15,627 bases of DNA from a bacterium (GCA_018894595.1 JAHIPN010000460.1:1-15627), one strand, 5' to 3'. Counted from the first letter of the stretch, positions 1 to 9,088 are shown. Numbers and translations: made by a program. The notes: generated by a model not told the origin, from the letters alone.

Positions 1-741
1 CAACCCGATTGACTTGCTTCTATACCTAATCCTGACATTATTATTCCCCTGCGATATTTTATAAAATTCATCTTTAGCCAACATCAAAGCGTTATAAACT
101 TCCTCCGGATAATTATTTGCCAATTCCGTAAAATCATCATCCGTGATTTTAACCGTTTTAATACTTGTCTTAAAATCTTCGCATTTCTTTAAAAACTCCT
201 TTCGCGCTTCTTTTATATTCTTATTCTTAGGCAATAACGCCATAACGGCCTTATTCAATTCTCCAGCGCCGCTCGATAAACTATCCTTGCTGACTAATAA
301 ATATAATTTAGATAAAATATTTTTGCCGTTTTTGCCCAACAAATCATTCAAATTAAATTCCATTATCGGCTCAACTTCATTCAGATTATCTAAATTCCCC
401 AAAGAAGAATACAAAGCCGTATGCTGTCCTGATGTGATTATTATAAAGGGCGTTTTAATCTTAAAAGTATACTCCAAGCATTGGTTTAGATGTCTTTTGA
501 TTTGTTCTTCCCACGCTTTAGTTTCCACGATCAAGATTGGTTTGAATTTCTCATCAATGACCACTATATCAGTGCTAAGCCGCTCAAAATCTAAATGCCG
601 AACAATGTCATATCCCAAAAATTGAAGCAAGGGCAATACTATCTTAATCTTTACATTCTCCTCCGACCCCCTCCTCCCGGCAACAATATCCCTACTCGGC
701 TCAATTGATTTTATGATTTTGAGGAATTCAGATTTTTTCAT
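1..741 (-). CDS. HsdR N-terminal-like PD-(D/E)xK nuclease protein, C-terminus cut by window
   Basis: The frame is open from ATG at 741 to the first base, giving 247 residues with no stop, so the 3' end is missing. The region around residues 24-90 looks like the type I restriction HSDR_N nuclease fold. It has an acidic helix start (SEEN, 26-29), D58 in STDIVV, then E73-T-K75 in LIVETKAWEE, and a downstream glutamine near 87. This spacing matches a PD-(D/E)xK active site. Residues 130-240 are charged and mostly helical, with no motif I recognise. The start lies 12 bp after the Pif1-like helicase stop and has no Shine-Dalgarno site, so it is probably translated from the same operon mRNA. There is no helicase domain in the visible part, so it is not a second HsdR unless one lies beyond the window. 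It probably cuts or binds DNA, perhaps with the adjacent helicase (inference). Confidence 0.8.
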   Translation of the reverse strand, partial: MKKSEFLKIIKSIEPSRDIVAGRRGSEENVKIKIVLPLLQFLGYDIVRHLDFERLSTDIVVIDEKFKPILIVETKAWEEQIKRHLNQCLEYTFKIKTPFIIITSGQHTALYSSLGNLDNLNEVEPIMEFNLNDLLGKNGKNILSKLYLLVSKDSLSSGAGELNKAVMALLPKNKNIKEARKEFLKKCEDFKTSIKTVKITDDDFTELANNYPEEVYNALMLAKDEFYKISQGNNNVRIRYRSKSIGL

Positions 742-753
742 AATTAAATTTGC

Positions 754-2235
754 TTAAAAAGGCTCCTGACGGCTTTTTATTTTTTTATCTTTAATATTCA
801 TAAATTCTTTTATTCTACTATCAGTAAATACATGATTTTCTTCTAGTGGTGAAGTTAAAACCATTCCTTCTAAGGTTTGACATCGACTCAGGGCTACATA
901 TGCTTGCCCTGGAGTAAAGGTTCCATTTCCAAAATCAATATGAACTTTATCAAAAGTTTTCCCTTGTCCTTTATGGATTGTCACTGCCCAAGCTAATTTA
1001 ATAGGCAATTGAGTAAAACTACCAATAACCTCTGGTTGTATTTTTTGAGTTTCTTCATCAAAAATAAACTTAATTGAATCCCATTTAATATCCGTAACAT
1101 CATTAAAAGTGCCATCATCAAATAATACCCTAACATAATATGGATCTGTTTTTATAATTTTTACAATATCACCGTTAAACCACCTTTTGCGAGAATCATT
1201 ATTTAACAACATAATCTGGGAACCCTCTTTTAGAACAAGCTCTTGGGCTGTAGGTAAATTCTTTTCCTGAAATTCGCCTGTAATAACACCTGTATAAATA
1301 TGTGGTTTTGATGACAACTTAGACAATTCGCCCATATTTATAGAATTTGCCATATTGTTAGTTGGAACCAAAGAGATAATAAGCTCATTTTCAGGTTTTT
1401 CATAAGCAGGGTCAAACCTCGTATTAATCAAATCGATATCATTTTCATCAAAGGAACAAACTCTCAAATTATCCAATGTCTTTATAAAATCATTTTGCTC
1501 TTCCTTGTTCTGCCTATACACTTCAGTTAATTCTTTTTTTACAAAACCAGCCTGCTGATAAACATTTGAATCAAAGAAATACGGACTTCTGTAAACTTCT
1601 GTAAAAAATCTTTCTTCATCTCTCGTTACTATTGGCGGTAGTTGAAATAAATCTCCAATAGCTAAAATTTGAACACCGCCAAATGGTTCGTCTGAATGAC
1701 GTCCATTCAGACGCATAAATTTATCAATAAAATCTAATAAATCCGCCCTAACCATAGAAATTTCATCAATTATTATGGTGTCAATTTTTTTATAGATTTT
1801 TGCGTCATCACCCCATCTTGCTTTTATGCTATCAATCGTAGTTTGAGGGTTAAATTTAAAAAAGGAATGTATCGTTTGACCTTGAACATTAATAGCCGCG
1901 ACACCCGTAAATGCTAAAACCGCAACATTCTTTTCTGTAGTAGCTCTAAAATATTCAAGAAATTTAGATTTGCCAGTGCCCGCTTTGCCGGTTAAAAAAA
2001 CATTACTACTTGTATTTTCAAGAATATCTATAACTTCCTGTTTTTCTTTGGTTAAATCAAAATCATCTGGCTTTTTAATGTCGGCAAGTGTTCTACTGGA
2101 ACGCCTTTTGCCAATTCCCCTTTTAACTAAAGCCATCCGCGTTGCAGATATTTGACCAGGGGAATATGTTTTTTTCTTTTTTTTGAAAATATTATATCCA
2201 ATCATTATTGCAATAATAATTATCCAAAATTCCAT
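754..2235 (-). CDS. Pif1/RecD2-like superfamily 1B DNA helicase with N-terminal membrane segment
   Basis: This is a 493-residue ATP-dependent helicase of the Pif1 family. Motifs appear in the expected order: Walker A GKAGTGKS (83-90), motif Ia AFTGVAAINVQGQTIHSFF (108-126), Walker B IIDEIS (155-160), motif III GDLFQLPP (194-201), YRQ (240-242), HKGQGKTFD (421-429) and AYVALSRC (445-452). The family unwinds 5'-tailed duplexes and structures such as G-quadruplexes. The oddity is the N-terminus: MEFWIIIIAIMIGYNIF is a hydrophobic stretch followed by six lysines, like a signal anchor with the helicase on the cytoplasmic side. Internal methionines at 11 and 34 could be alternative starts lacking part or all of it, but no Shine-Dalgarno site favours any of them. 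It sits 40 bp after the YgjP-like gene and 12 bp before the nuclease gene. Helicase identity is very secure; membrane anchoring is inference. Confidence 0.93.
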   Translation of the reverse strand: MEFWIIIIAIMIGYNIFKKKKKTYSPGQISATRMALVKRGIGKRRSSRTLADIKKPDDFDLTKEKQEVIDILENTSSNVFLTGKAGTGKSKFLEYFRATTEKNVAVLAFTGVAAINVQGQTIHSFFKFNPQTTIDSIKARWGDDAKIYKKIDTIIIDEISMVRADLLDFIDKFMRLNGRHSDEPFGGVQILAIGDLFQLPPIVTRDEERFFTEVYRSPYFFDSNVYQQAGFVKKELTEVYRQNKEEQNDFIKTLDNLRVCSFDENDIDLINTRFDPAYEKPENELIISLVPTNNMANSINMGELSKLSSKPHIYTGVITGEFQEKNLPTAQELVLKEGSQIMLLNNDSRKRWFNGDIVKIIKTDPYYVRVLFDDGTFNDVTDIKWDSIKFIFDEETQKIQPEVIGSFTQLPIKLAWAVTIHKGQGKTFDKVHIDFGNGTFTPGQAYVALSRCQTLEGMVLTSPLEENHVFTDSRIKEFMNIKDKKIKSRQEPF

Positions 2236-2275
2236 ATTTATAAATTATTTATACAAAAAAATTCTTTTGAGCTAT

Positions 2276-2983
2276 TCAGCCCAAAAACCTTAATTCTAAC
2301 TTCTCTTTAACTTCTTCCCAATTAGGAATTTTATTTTTCAGAGCTTTGTAGAATTTTACATCGTGATTTTTATGCCTCATATGACATAACTCGTGAGTGA
2401 TAACATAATCAATGCATTCTTTTGACGCTTGAATTAATTTTGGATTAAGAATTATTTTTTTGTTACTTAAAAAACTACCCCACCTTTTGCTCATTTCCCT
2501 GGTAATCAATCTTGGTTCAAAATCATAATTAAAATCCTTCAAAACTTTTTTGTATTCATCTCTAAATATTTTATTAATTCTTTCTGAATACCAGTTCTGC
2601 AACATTTTCTTGTTGTGTTTTTTATTGGCAATATTTTCAGTGGTAGATAATAATAATTTGCCATACCTTAAACTAACTTTATCCTCTTTGCCTCTTTTAA
2701 TCATCAGCTTATATTGCCTGCCTAAATACAAAAAACTTTCGCCCGAAATATATTCTTTAATTAGAATATTTTTTTGATATTTCTTAAAATATTTAATCTG
2801 TTTTTCCAACCAATGCCATTTATTTTTAAGAAATTTTTGTATTTTTTCGTCCTTATAGCCAATTGGGCATTTTAATATAATTCTAAAACTCGGCTGAACG
2901 GCTAAACTAACCGTTTTGCGCGATTGTTGAACTAAAAAATATTCATAAGAATAACTTCCATAAGTGAAAATTTGCTTCTCCAT
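2276..2983 (-). CDS. YgjP-like (DUF45) zinc metallopeptidase
   Basis: The 235-residue protein matches the YgjP/DUF45 metallopeptidase family (related to WLM/SprT-type peptidases). The zinc site is HELCH at 197-201, with a likely third ligand H207 in HKNHDVKFY. The conserved MSKRWGSF segment (164-171) and the N-terminal strand region ending in LKNKWHWLEKQIKYF are typical of the family. It starts 2 bp after the hsdR stop, so it is translationally linked to it. DUF45 genes are commonly found next to hsdR in type I loci; the substrate is unknown, and processing or turnover of the restriction complex is only a guess. Length is normal for the family and all visible metal ligands are intact. The start codon has no Shine-Dalgarno site. 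Confidence 0.92.
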   Translation of the reverse strand: MEKQIFTYGSYSYEYFLVQQSRKTVSLAVQPSFRIILKCPIGYKDEKIQKFLKNKWHWLEKQIKYFKKYQKNILIKEYISGESFLYLGRQYKLMIKRGKEDKVSLRYGKLLLSTTENIANKKHNKKMLQNWYSERINKIFRDEYKKVLKDFNYDFEPRLITREMSKRWGSFLSNKKIILNPKLIQASKECIDYVITHELCHMRHKNHDVKFYKALKNKIPNWEEVKEKLELRFLG

Positions 2984-2985
2984 AT

Positions 2986-5900
2986 TTATATAATTGAATA
3001 ATTTTCTGTTGCCAATTTAATAGTTTTATCAATTATGCTTTTTACTTCTTCGTTTGTTAAGTTTACGCCCTGTTTCTGAATAATTTCATCATAAATATAA
3101 TCGTCTAACTCGTTGTAAATAACCCGCTTGACCTCGCTGTTTCTATACCAATCAACAATCGCTTCTTTCTTTAAGACAGCGAACATATCAAGAATTATTT
3201 CTTGAAATTTCTCATCATCTACATTATGAACGGCAAATTCATCTCGTAAATTTCGGTAAAAGATATCCGCTCCTTTTTTCCTTTTAATCTTTTCGGGTAT
3301 TGCGCTATCTTGTTTATTATTAACTTCATCATTAATTAACTTCAATTGTTTCAATGCTTCAATGTCGGCTATTTTTCTCTCTCTCATCCTTTTTATTATC
3401 TCATCTATTTTTTCAGAAAATTTCCTATAAAATACTGGGTCTTTTTCGGCTTGTTCTTCTATCGTTCTATCAATTTGAGCAGCAATCGCTTCGGCTCTTG
3501 ATTTATCAGAGCCCATTTCAGCAACAACCTGATTAAAAGCTTCCTTGTCCGTAATAGTAATTTGTTTGGTTAATAGTTCCGCTTCCTCGGCTTTAATATT
3601 ATCATCCATTATCTTAATCAACGCTTGTTTGTATCTATTAAAATCAACTCTATCCGCGTAACGAACGCTAACCACCTTTCTAAGCTCCATAAATTTCTTT
3701 AATTCCCGTCTATAAACATCCAAGTGTTTAAATTCATGTACAAAATCTTGCAAAACAACGCACTCGTTAAAACTTTTCAAAAACTGATTTAAAATATCAT
3801 AAAATTCTTTACGCAGGGGTTCATCTAACAAATGTTGAATATATGCTTCGTCATCGCCTTTAACTGATTTAAAGATTTCATGAAGCTCGCTATAATTTGA
3901 TTCCAATTCATTTATTTTTTCTTTAACATCAATTAAAGCGCCTTCCACATCTTCTTCGTCGTAATTGCCAAATAATTGCATAGCCGTTTTTATATTTTGA
4001 GCGTTCTCTGAATAGTCAATAATATACCCGCAAGTTTTAGGCAAAACATCGTTGTCATACAAACGATTAACTCTGGCGATGGCTTGCAGTAAATTATGGT
4101 CACGCAATTCTTTGGCTAAATATAAAACCGTATTTCTTGGAGCGTCAAAACCAGTCAGAAGTTTATCAACCACAATTAAAAGTTCTACCCCTTCATCATT
4201 ATAAACAAAACTTTTAATAACATCCTTCTCATAAGAGAGTAATCCTTGATATTTTTCTTTTATATTTTTTAAATATCCTTCAACTTCCTTCTTATGTTCG
4301 TCTTGAGCGTCAATAATTCCATTTTCATCAGAAATAACCAAAGCAGTATTGATTTTGCCATTATCCGCGAAATATTTTTGGAAAAGCATCGCCGAAAATT
4401 TTGACGGCGCGACAATTTGTCCTTTTAACCCCATGCCTGAAAAAGTTTTTAAATAATGCTTTTCAATATCATAAGCAATTTCAGCTATTCTATGCGGATT
4501 GTCTTTAATAATCTTTTTTTCAGCATTAGTTTGTAATTGCTTTTTCAGTTGCTCATTCAATCCTTCTGTTAATCTTTCAAACTGCCTATTCATTTCTTTC
4601 TTGTCTGGTTTCAAATCAACAAAACGACCTTCATAAACAAGAGGTAAAATAATTTCATCTTTTAATGCGTCATCAATAGTATATTTATCAATAAACGAAC
4701 CAAATTTTTGTCTTGATTTTTCTTTCTTTAGCAATGGCGTGCCAGTAAAAGCAATATAGCAAGCATTGGGAATAATTTTATTCATTTCCAAATTAGCCAT
4801 GCCGCTTTGCGAACGATGGGCTTCATCAATTAAAACAAAAATATTTTCATCCAAATCTTCAAGGGTGGTTTTCTTTTTAGCTGCTGATTGAAATTTGTGT
4901 ATTAAAGTAGTCACAACCTGCAAATCTTTTTTACGAATCAAACTAATCAAATGCTCGCCGCTTTTTGCCTGAATAACATCTTTTTTAAGCCCGCTATTTT
5001 CAAAAGTAGTTTTAATTTGTCTGTCTAAGTCCCGCCTATCAGTCACTATCAAAACCCTCGGATTAACAATTTTTGGATTTTCAATTAAGGACTTAACAAA
5101 CATCACCATAGTTAAAGATTTGCCCGACCCTTGCGTATGCCAAACTATCCCGCCTTTTCTTTTTTCTCCTTTATATCCTTTCTCTCTTTCGTTAACGCGA
5201 ATTAACATTTTTTGAACAGCAAAATATTGCTGATAACGCATTATCTTCTTAATTCCAGCATCATACAAAATATGATTCTTGGTTAAATCAAGCAGTCGGG
5301 TCTTATTAAACATCGTCATCACGGATAAATCCTGTTCAGTTAGAACGCGATCAATTTGTTGCGTGTGCCCAAAGGTGGCTCCGTTTAAATCAGTTAAAAT
5401 TTGTTGGTAAATTTTTTCGTTAATTTCTTTGCCAATAATTTTTTTAATCTTATCCTCTAACTCTTCTTTGTTAGTCCCTCTTTCTTTCCAATTAGCATAA
5501 AATTTATTTGGCGTTCCTGTGGTTCCATATTTTAATTCTTCTTTATTAGCCCCGACCAAAAGTTGCGGGTAAATAAAAAGTTTAGGACAATAATCCGCGC
5601 CTTGATTTCTATTTAACTGGCTTAAGGCCTTTTCTACTGATTCAGAGGCCTTTTTATTTTCAATCACCGCAAAAGGTATCCCGTTTACAAAAACCACAAT
5701 ATCGGGACGAATTCCCTTTTTGCCCATGGCTTCAAACTCAACCGTCGCCGCGAAATCATTATTTTCAGGATTCTCAAAATCAATAAAACGGAAATTTTTA
5801 GAAACATTTTTGCCATTATGAAAAACCCTAATAGTTTTCCCGCCAGAAGTCGGCATAATCATAGAATAAATTTTGCGAGAAGTGTCAATCAGCCCTTCAA

Positions 5901-6162
5901 ATTGAATATTTTCCAATTCATCCACGGCGTCTATAATATCCTTGTCGCTAAATTTATACTCCTCGCCGTTATGCTCATATTCATTAATCTCCGCTAATTT
6001 TCTAATAGCCGTGTCTCGAAGTATGAACTTGCTAATATCGCCGCCCCGTTCCGCCAAAACATCGCTTGGCGAAATATATCGGTAGCCCATATTAACCAAA
6101 AACTCCACAAATGGCAGTTGCGATTGTTTGGTCTCATCAAAATTTACTTTTTCCATATTCAT
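2986..6162 (-). CDS. hsdR: Type I restriction enzyme HsdR (endonuclease/translocase subunit)
   Basis: This 1058-residue protein is a complete HsdR. The N-terminal nuclease domain carries D154, E168 and K170 (RPDIVVF ... AVIENKK), the PD-(D/E)xK site. The superfamily 2 translocase motor follows: Walker A TQGSGKS (343-349), VTDRRDLDRQ (373-382), DEAH (446-449), TGTP (473-476), then VVDKLLTGFDAP and the arginine-finger motif LLQAIARVNR. The long helical C-terminus is typical for binding the methylase core. HsdR translocates DNA by ATP hydrolysis when bound to unmethylated target via M2S1 and cleaves at a distance. Two in-frame ATGs (6162 and 6156, protein MNMEK) are both possible starts; neither has a Shine-Dalgarno site. 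It begins 5 bp after hsdS and ends 2 bp before the DUF45 gene. All catalytic motifs are intact, so the enzyme should be active. Confidence 0.97.
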   Translation of the reverse strand: MNMEKVNFDETKQSQLPFVEFLVNMGYRYISPSDVLAERGGDISKFILRDTAIRKLAEINEYEHNGEEYKFSDKDIIDAVDELENIQFEGLIDTSRKIYSMIMPTSGGKTIRVFHNGKNVSKNFRFIDFENPENNDFAATVEFEAMGKKGIRPDIVVFVNGIPFAVIENKKASESVEKALSQLNRNQGADYCPKLFIYPQLLVGANKEELKYGTTGTPNKFYANWKERGTNKEELEDKIKKIIGKEINEKIYQQILTDLNGATFGHTQQIDRVLTEQDLSVMTMFNKTRLLDLTKNHILYDAGIKKIMRYQQYFAVQKMLIRVNEREKGYKGEKRKGGIVWHTQGSGKSLTMVMFVKSLIENPKIVNPRVLIVTDRRDLDRQIKTTFENSGLKKDVIQAKSGEHLISLIRKKDLQVVTTLIHKFQSAAKKKTTLEDLDENIFVLIDEAHRSQSGMANLEMNKIIPNACYIAFTGTPLLKKEKSRQKFGSFIDKYTIDDALKDEIILPLVYEGRFVDLKPDKKEMNRQFERLTEGLNEQLKKQLQTNAEKKIIKDNPHRIAEIAYDIEKHYLKTFSGMGLKGQIVAPSKFSAMLFQKYFADNGKINTALVISDENGIIDAQDEHKKEVEGYLKNIKEKYQGLLSYEKDVIKSFVYNDEGVELLIVVDKLLTGFDAPRNTVLYLAKELRDHNLLQAIARVNRLYDNDVLPKTCGYIIDYSENAQNIKTAMQLFGNYDEEDVEGALIDVKEKINELESNYSELHEIFKSVKGDDEAYIQHLLDEPLRKEFYDILNQFLKSFNECVVLQDFVHEFKHLDVYRRELKKFMELRKVVSVRYADRVDFNRYKQALIKIMDDNIKAEEAELLTKQITITDKEAFNQVVAEMGSDKSRAEAIAAQIDRTIEEQAEKDPVFYRKFSEKIDEIIKRMRERKIADIEALKQLKLINDEVNNKQDSAIPEKIKRKKGADIFYRNLRDEFAVHNVDDEKFQEIILDMFAVLKKEAIVDWYRNSEVKRVIYNELDDYIYDEIIQKQGVNLTNEEVKSIIDKTIKLATENYSII

Positions 6163-6167
6163 ATATT

Positions 6168-7325
6168 TTAGACAGGAACTCTAATTTTCCCTGTTATTAA
6201 ATTATTCAATAAATACTTCTTCTGCGCCTCAATTATATTTTTCTTTTTCTCCAAAACCTCAATTTCCCGGTCAGCGACAGTTAAAACCTTAGCGATAGCT
6301 TGTTGTTCTTTTAAAGATGGTAATTTAATTTTTATACTACCAAAAACTCCATTCATTAATTTCGGATTTCCAACATATGACACATATCTATTAGTAATAT
6401 TATTTAAATATGATGCTATATAATACAAATTCGCAGATTTATCATTCTTAAGTTTTGCTGTTCCACATACATTCGTACAATTAAACTTACCTTGTCTAAA
6501 ATAAACCCTTCCAGCATTAGCTCCGTCAGTTGTCCATGTTATATAATCACCTTCAAAATCGTGCGTATTAATTTTTCCTAAAATTCCGCTACTTGATGTT
6601 TGTGAAGAATAAACAGGATAATTACCAATATTATCTTTAATTTCATTCTTTGAAATTACCCTACCGCGACCAAGATTAAATATATCAGAAATTAAAATAT
6701 TATTTACATCCTTCCTTTTATAAATAAATTTTTGCATTAAACCTTTTTTAATCTTTTTCTTAATCTCAATCTTCTTTGACAATTCTTCTAAATATTTATC
6801 CCATGTTTCTAATACTTCAACGATACGATTTTGTTCAGAGAGAGATGGAAGTAAAAGTTTAAATCTTGCCATATCAGAACCATATAAATGAAACACGGTT
6901 GTGCCAGACACAAGTTTTATAACATCTCTTTTGCGAGCATTAACATAATAACTAAAAAATAAGCCGTTTAATTTTTTATTTTTACACCTAATTACCAAAA
7001 CATCACCGCCCAAGATAACGCCCCTTTTTGTTATACAACTAGCGGTTGATAAACCTCTTGGTGTAACATCAGAAGTTGGCATTAATATATCATTAACTTC
7101 AGACAAAAACATTTTATCTTTTTTACTATTTGTAAAACTTAAAATTTTGTTTATTTTCTCATCATATTTTATAAATAGTTCGCCGTAATGGATGCATTCG
7201 TTTTCACCTTCTTGTAGCATCTCGCTTTTAGGCAAACCTTTTCCTTTTTTAAAAACACAAATATCACCAAGTTTAACTTGTCGCCATCCTTCAGGAATAT
7301 TTTTTTGTGATTTATTTTTTTTCAT
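6168..7325 (-). CDS. hsdS: Type I restriction specificity subunit HsdS, full length with two target-recognition domains
   Basis: The 385-residue protein has the two-fold HsdS architecture. TRD1 covers roughly 10-158 (begins PEGWRQVKLGDIC), followed by a spacer coiled coil at about 160-203 (LPSLSEQNRIVEVLE). TRD2 covers about 208-335, followed by a second coiled coil at 336-380 (LPSLKEQQAIAKVL). The repeated LPSLxEQ motif marks the two conserved halves. It sets the DNA sequence recognised by HsdM2S and by the complete restriction complex. Its ATG lies inside the 3' end of the Shedu-like gene (14-bp overlap) across a run of eight A residues in the mRNA, so the two genes are translationally coupled. 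hsdR follows after 5 bp. In common type I operons hsdS adjoins hsdM; here five genes separate them. Confidence 0.95.
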   Translation of the reverse strand: MKKNKSQKNIPEGWRQVKLGDICVFKKGKGLPKSEMLQEGENECIHYGELFIKYDEKINKILSFTNSKKDKMFLSEVNDILMPTSDVTPRGLSTASCITKRGVILGGDVLVIRCKNKKLNGLFFSYYVNARKRDVIKLVSGTTVFHLYGSDMARFKLLLPSLSEQNRIVEVLETWDKYLEELSKKIEIKKKIKKGLMQKFIYKRKDVNNILISDIFNLGRGRVISKNEIKDNIGNYPVYSSQTSSSGILGKINTHDFEGDYITWTTDGANAGRVYFRQGKFNCTNVCGTAKLKNDKSANLYYIASYLNNITNRYVSYVGNPKLMNGVFGSIKIKLPSLKEQQAIAKVLTVADREIEVLEKKKNIIEAQKKYLLNNLITGKIRVPV

Positions 7326-8379
7326 AAACTTCTTTTAAAAGTTCTAGTTTTAATAATATTTCATCGTAAGTATAGACTAAATTTTTACCAAGAGATTTTC
7401 TAAACAGATTAAAAGATTTCTTTTGAGCCACTGTTAAATTACTCAAATTGCCAATAATCAAAATTCCTACAGAATTAAGCTGGTTTAACTCAGGATAATC
7501 CTTTCCTATTTGAGATCTAAAATATTCATTTGCAACATAAATTTGATTTTCCGTTTGTATTATTCCACCAGACAAGTCCCCGCTAGTTTGATATATCTCA
7601 TTTAACCCGCCGGACTCTTTTTTCCCTCGATATAATGACCCCAAAAGCACGCTAGTTGGCTTTTTAATTTCTACAACAGCAAAACTTCCATTTGCGCCAT
7701 TTTTCAATAAAAAATCAGTTGCCACACCACCCGAACCACTTCTCCCTTTTGAATTTTTTCCACCTAAATATGTTTCCCCGTTTAGATAAATCACTGGATA
7801 CGAAAAAACTTGTTGTAATATCCAAGTATTATTTTCAAAAAATTTTTGCCAATAGTCCTCGTTATCGTTTAATAAATTATCTTTTATTTCTTTTATTGCG
7901 TTTTCTAATCTGGCGCGACCAATAGCATCGCCAAGATTTTCAAAATTATCACTTTCTAACTTTTTTAATTGTGCAATAACCCATTCTCTGTTTTCTGTTT
8001 GACCTATCTGTAGAAAAATACCTTCTGCATTACTTTGATTTATTACAAAGGCACTATGTCCTGGTATATGCCCACTGTTTTTTAAAGTTTTTTGAATTAC
8101 ATCTAATTTAGATAATAATTCACAAACTTCTTCTGGTTTAAGATTTAATTTATATTCTTCATCCTTATGCAAAGAACCTAATGATTTTAAATTAAAATCC
8201 TGCCATGTATCATTTGGCCCTTTTCTCTGAAATCTAAAACCACCTCTTAGAGGATTCTCTGAGACATCAACCCAAATCGGCTCAAAAATTAGCCGAGTCG
8301 TAATTGTTTCTCTTAATATTATAGGATTTACACCCATGGTTTCTTTTGAAGTTGATTTTGTAAATATAATATCAGACAT
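7312..8379 (-). CDS. Shedu-type anti-phage nuclease (SduA-like, DUF4263)
   Basis: I assign this 355-residue protein to the Shedu/DUF4263 family. The C-terminal part (about 170-345) has the family pattern: FFENNTWILQQVF (180-192), a glycine/serine-rich loop, D222 in VATDFLLK, then VVEIKKP with E237 and K239. The last three give a PD-(D/E)xK-like metal site. A downstream Gln (Q264 in IYQTSGDL) and a later strand GILIIGNLSN (305-314) also fit. The N-terminal 150 residues form a separate beta-rich then helical region, as in other long Shedu proteins, where such regions are thought to act as sensors. Shedu proteins are single-gene anti-phage nucleases. It starts 13 bp after the HEPN-like gene and overlaps hsdS by 14 bp, so it is embedded in the R-M operon rather than standing alone. 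Family membership comes from motif memory, not a profile search. Confidence 0.85.
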   Translation of the reverse strand: MSDIIFTKSTSKETMGVNPIILRETITTRLIFEPIWVDVSENPLRGGFRFQRKGPNDTWQDFNLKSLGSLHKDEEYKLNLKPEEVCELLSKLDVIQKTLKNSGHIPGHSAFVINQSNAEGIFLQIGQTENREWVIAQLKKLESDNFENLGDAIGRARLENAIKEIKDNLLNDNEDYWQKFFENNTWILQQVFSYPVIYLNGETYLGGKNSKGRSGSGGVATDFLLKNGANGSFAVVEIKKPTSVLLGSLYRGKKESGGLNEIYQTSGDLSGGIIQTENQIYVANEYFRSQIGKDYPELNQLNSVGILIIGNLSNLTVAQKKSFNLFRKSLGKNLVYTYDEILLKLELLKEVYEKK

Positions 8380-8392
8380 AATTTAATAATAA

Positions 8393-8791
8393 CTATATTA
8401 AAATGTTTATAATATCTGACCCTTCCACATATTTTTGATTTATTTCACTCTCTAATAACACTAAATCATCTTTTTCTAAAAGTCTGTGTACTAAATTATT
8501 TCTGAAATCTATATATGATAACAATTTATCAAAATTATTTTTACTTATTCCACCCACAACCCTAGATTCTCTGCATGATTGATTAAAGGTTTTTGGTTGC
8601 TTAATTCCATTAATTCTATTTTTTTTATTTAAATCATTTGTAAATTCACGAATTAACCCTTCGATTATACAAGACTGTAACAAAAATGCCTGAATAAATC
8701 TTGGCTCTTGATCGTCATCAGGAGAAAACATAAAATCTTCTTGAGCAATCATGATCATAATTTTTGCATTATCAACAATATTTTTTTTCAT
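8393..8791 (-). CDS. Small HEPN-like protein with an Rx4H motif
   Basis: This 132-residue protein has no family I can name with certainty. It appears all-helical. The first half contains a helix LLQSCIIEGLIREF (37-50). The second half holds IDFRNNLVHRLLE (94-106), in which R97 and H102 form the R-x4-H motif of HEPN domains with the usual polar residue after Arg (N98). HEPN proteins with an intact motif are often metal-independent RNases acting as toxins or abortive-infection effectors; others are only structural. It lies 3 bp after the GIY-YIG gene and 13 bp before the Shedu-like gene, so the three are probably made together. Base composition is very AT-rich (25% GC counted for 8401-8460). 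No dedicated antitoxin is obvious beside it. A DUF86/MNT-type or uncharacterised HEPN-like role is equally possible. Confidence 0.72.
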   Translation of the reverse strand: MKKNIVDNAKIMIMIAQEDFMFSPDDDQEPRFIQAFLLQSCIIEGLIREFTNDLNKKNRINGIKQPKTFNQSCRESRVVGGISKNNFDKLLSYIDFRNNLVHRLLEKDDLVLLESEINQKYVEGSDIINILI

Positions 8792-8794
8792 AGA

Positions 8795-9088
8795 TTATTT
8801 TTTTAGCATTCTGTTTCTTGGTGGTTTTTCATTTTTAATAATTCTCTTTTCTAATCTTTCGGCTTTCTCTACTGTGCCAGTCTCATGAATCCGAAAATTT
8901 GTACCATCTTTAAATCTTCCTTTATGCTCATAAATCCTATCTCCAAGTCTACCTGCTTTAGCTTTACCCACATACAAAACCTCATTGTTTTTATCTACAA
9001 TTTTATAAACACCTGCACTTCTTTTAGATAAATTTTCAACACTCTTTTTTGTTATCTGTTTTTTGTTAGTAAATCTTACGTTTTTCAT
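8795..9088 (-). CDS. Small GIY-YIG superfamily nuclease-like protein
   Basis: The 97-residue protein is almost entirely a GIY-YIG domain. GVYKI (26-30) and LYVGKA (38-43) correspond to the two name-giving strands, with Y28 and Y39 as likely catalytic tyrosines. RLGDR (47-51) supplies the conserved arginine. AERLEKRIIKNEKPPRNR (76-93) gives the glutamate (E77 or E80) and the terminal asparagine N92. The strand pattern resembles the UvrC N-terminal domain more than SLX1/YhbQ proteins. There is no DNA-binding domain attached, so specificity must come from a partner or from the short basic N-terminus (MKNVRFTNKKQITKK). It follows the coiled-coil membrane protein gene by 74 bp and precedes the HEPN-like gene by 3 bp. 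An endonuclease role is family knowledge; a defence role is inferred from context. Confidence 0.85.
   Translation of the reverse strand: MKNVRFTNKKQITKKSVENLSKRSAGVYKIVDKNNEVLYVGKAKAGRLGDRIYEHKGRFKDGTNFRIHETGTVEKAERLEKRIIKNEKPPRNRMLKK

Noticed and set aside
143..625. Plus-strand 160-residue ORF
   Set aside because: It lies antisense to the partial nuclease frame (741-1), which has a clear D58/E73/K75 motif and no stop; the plus-strand protein has no recognisable feature.
1689..1713. 10-bp-arm palindrome (CGTCTGAATG arms, 5-nt centre) in the Pif1-like gene
   Set aside because: It encodes RLNGRHSD, a normal Pif1 segment before PFGG, so it is most likely a coincidence of codon use rather than an inserted element.
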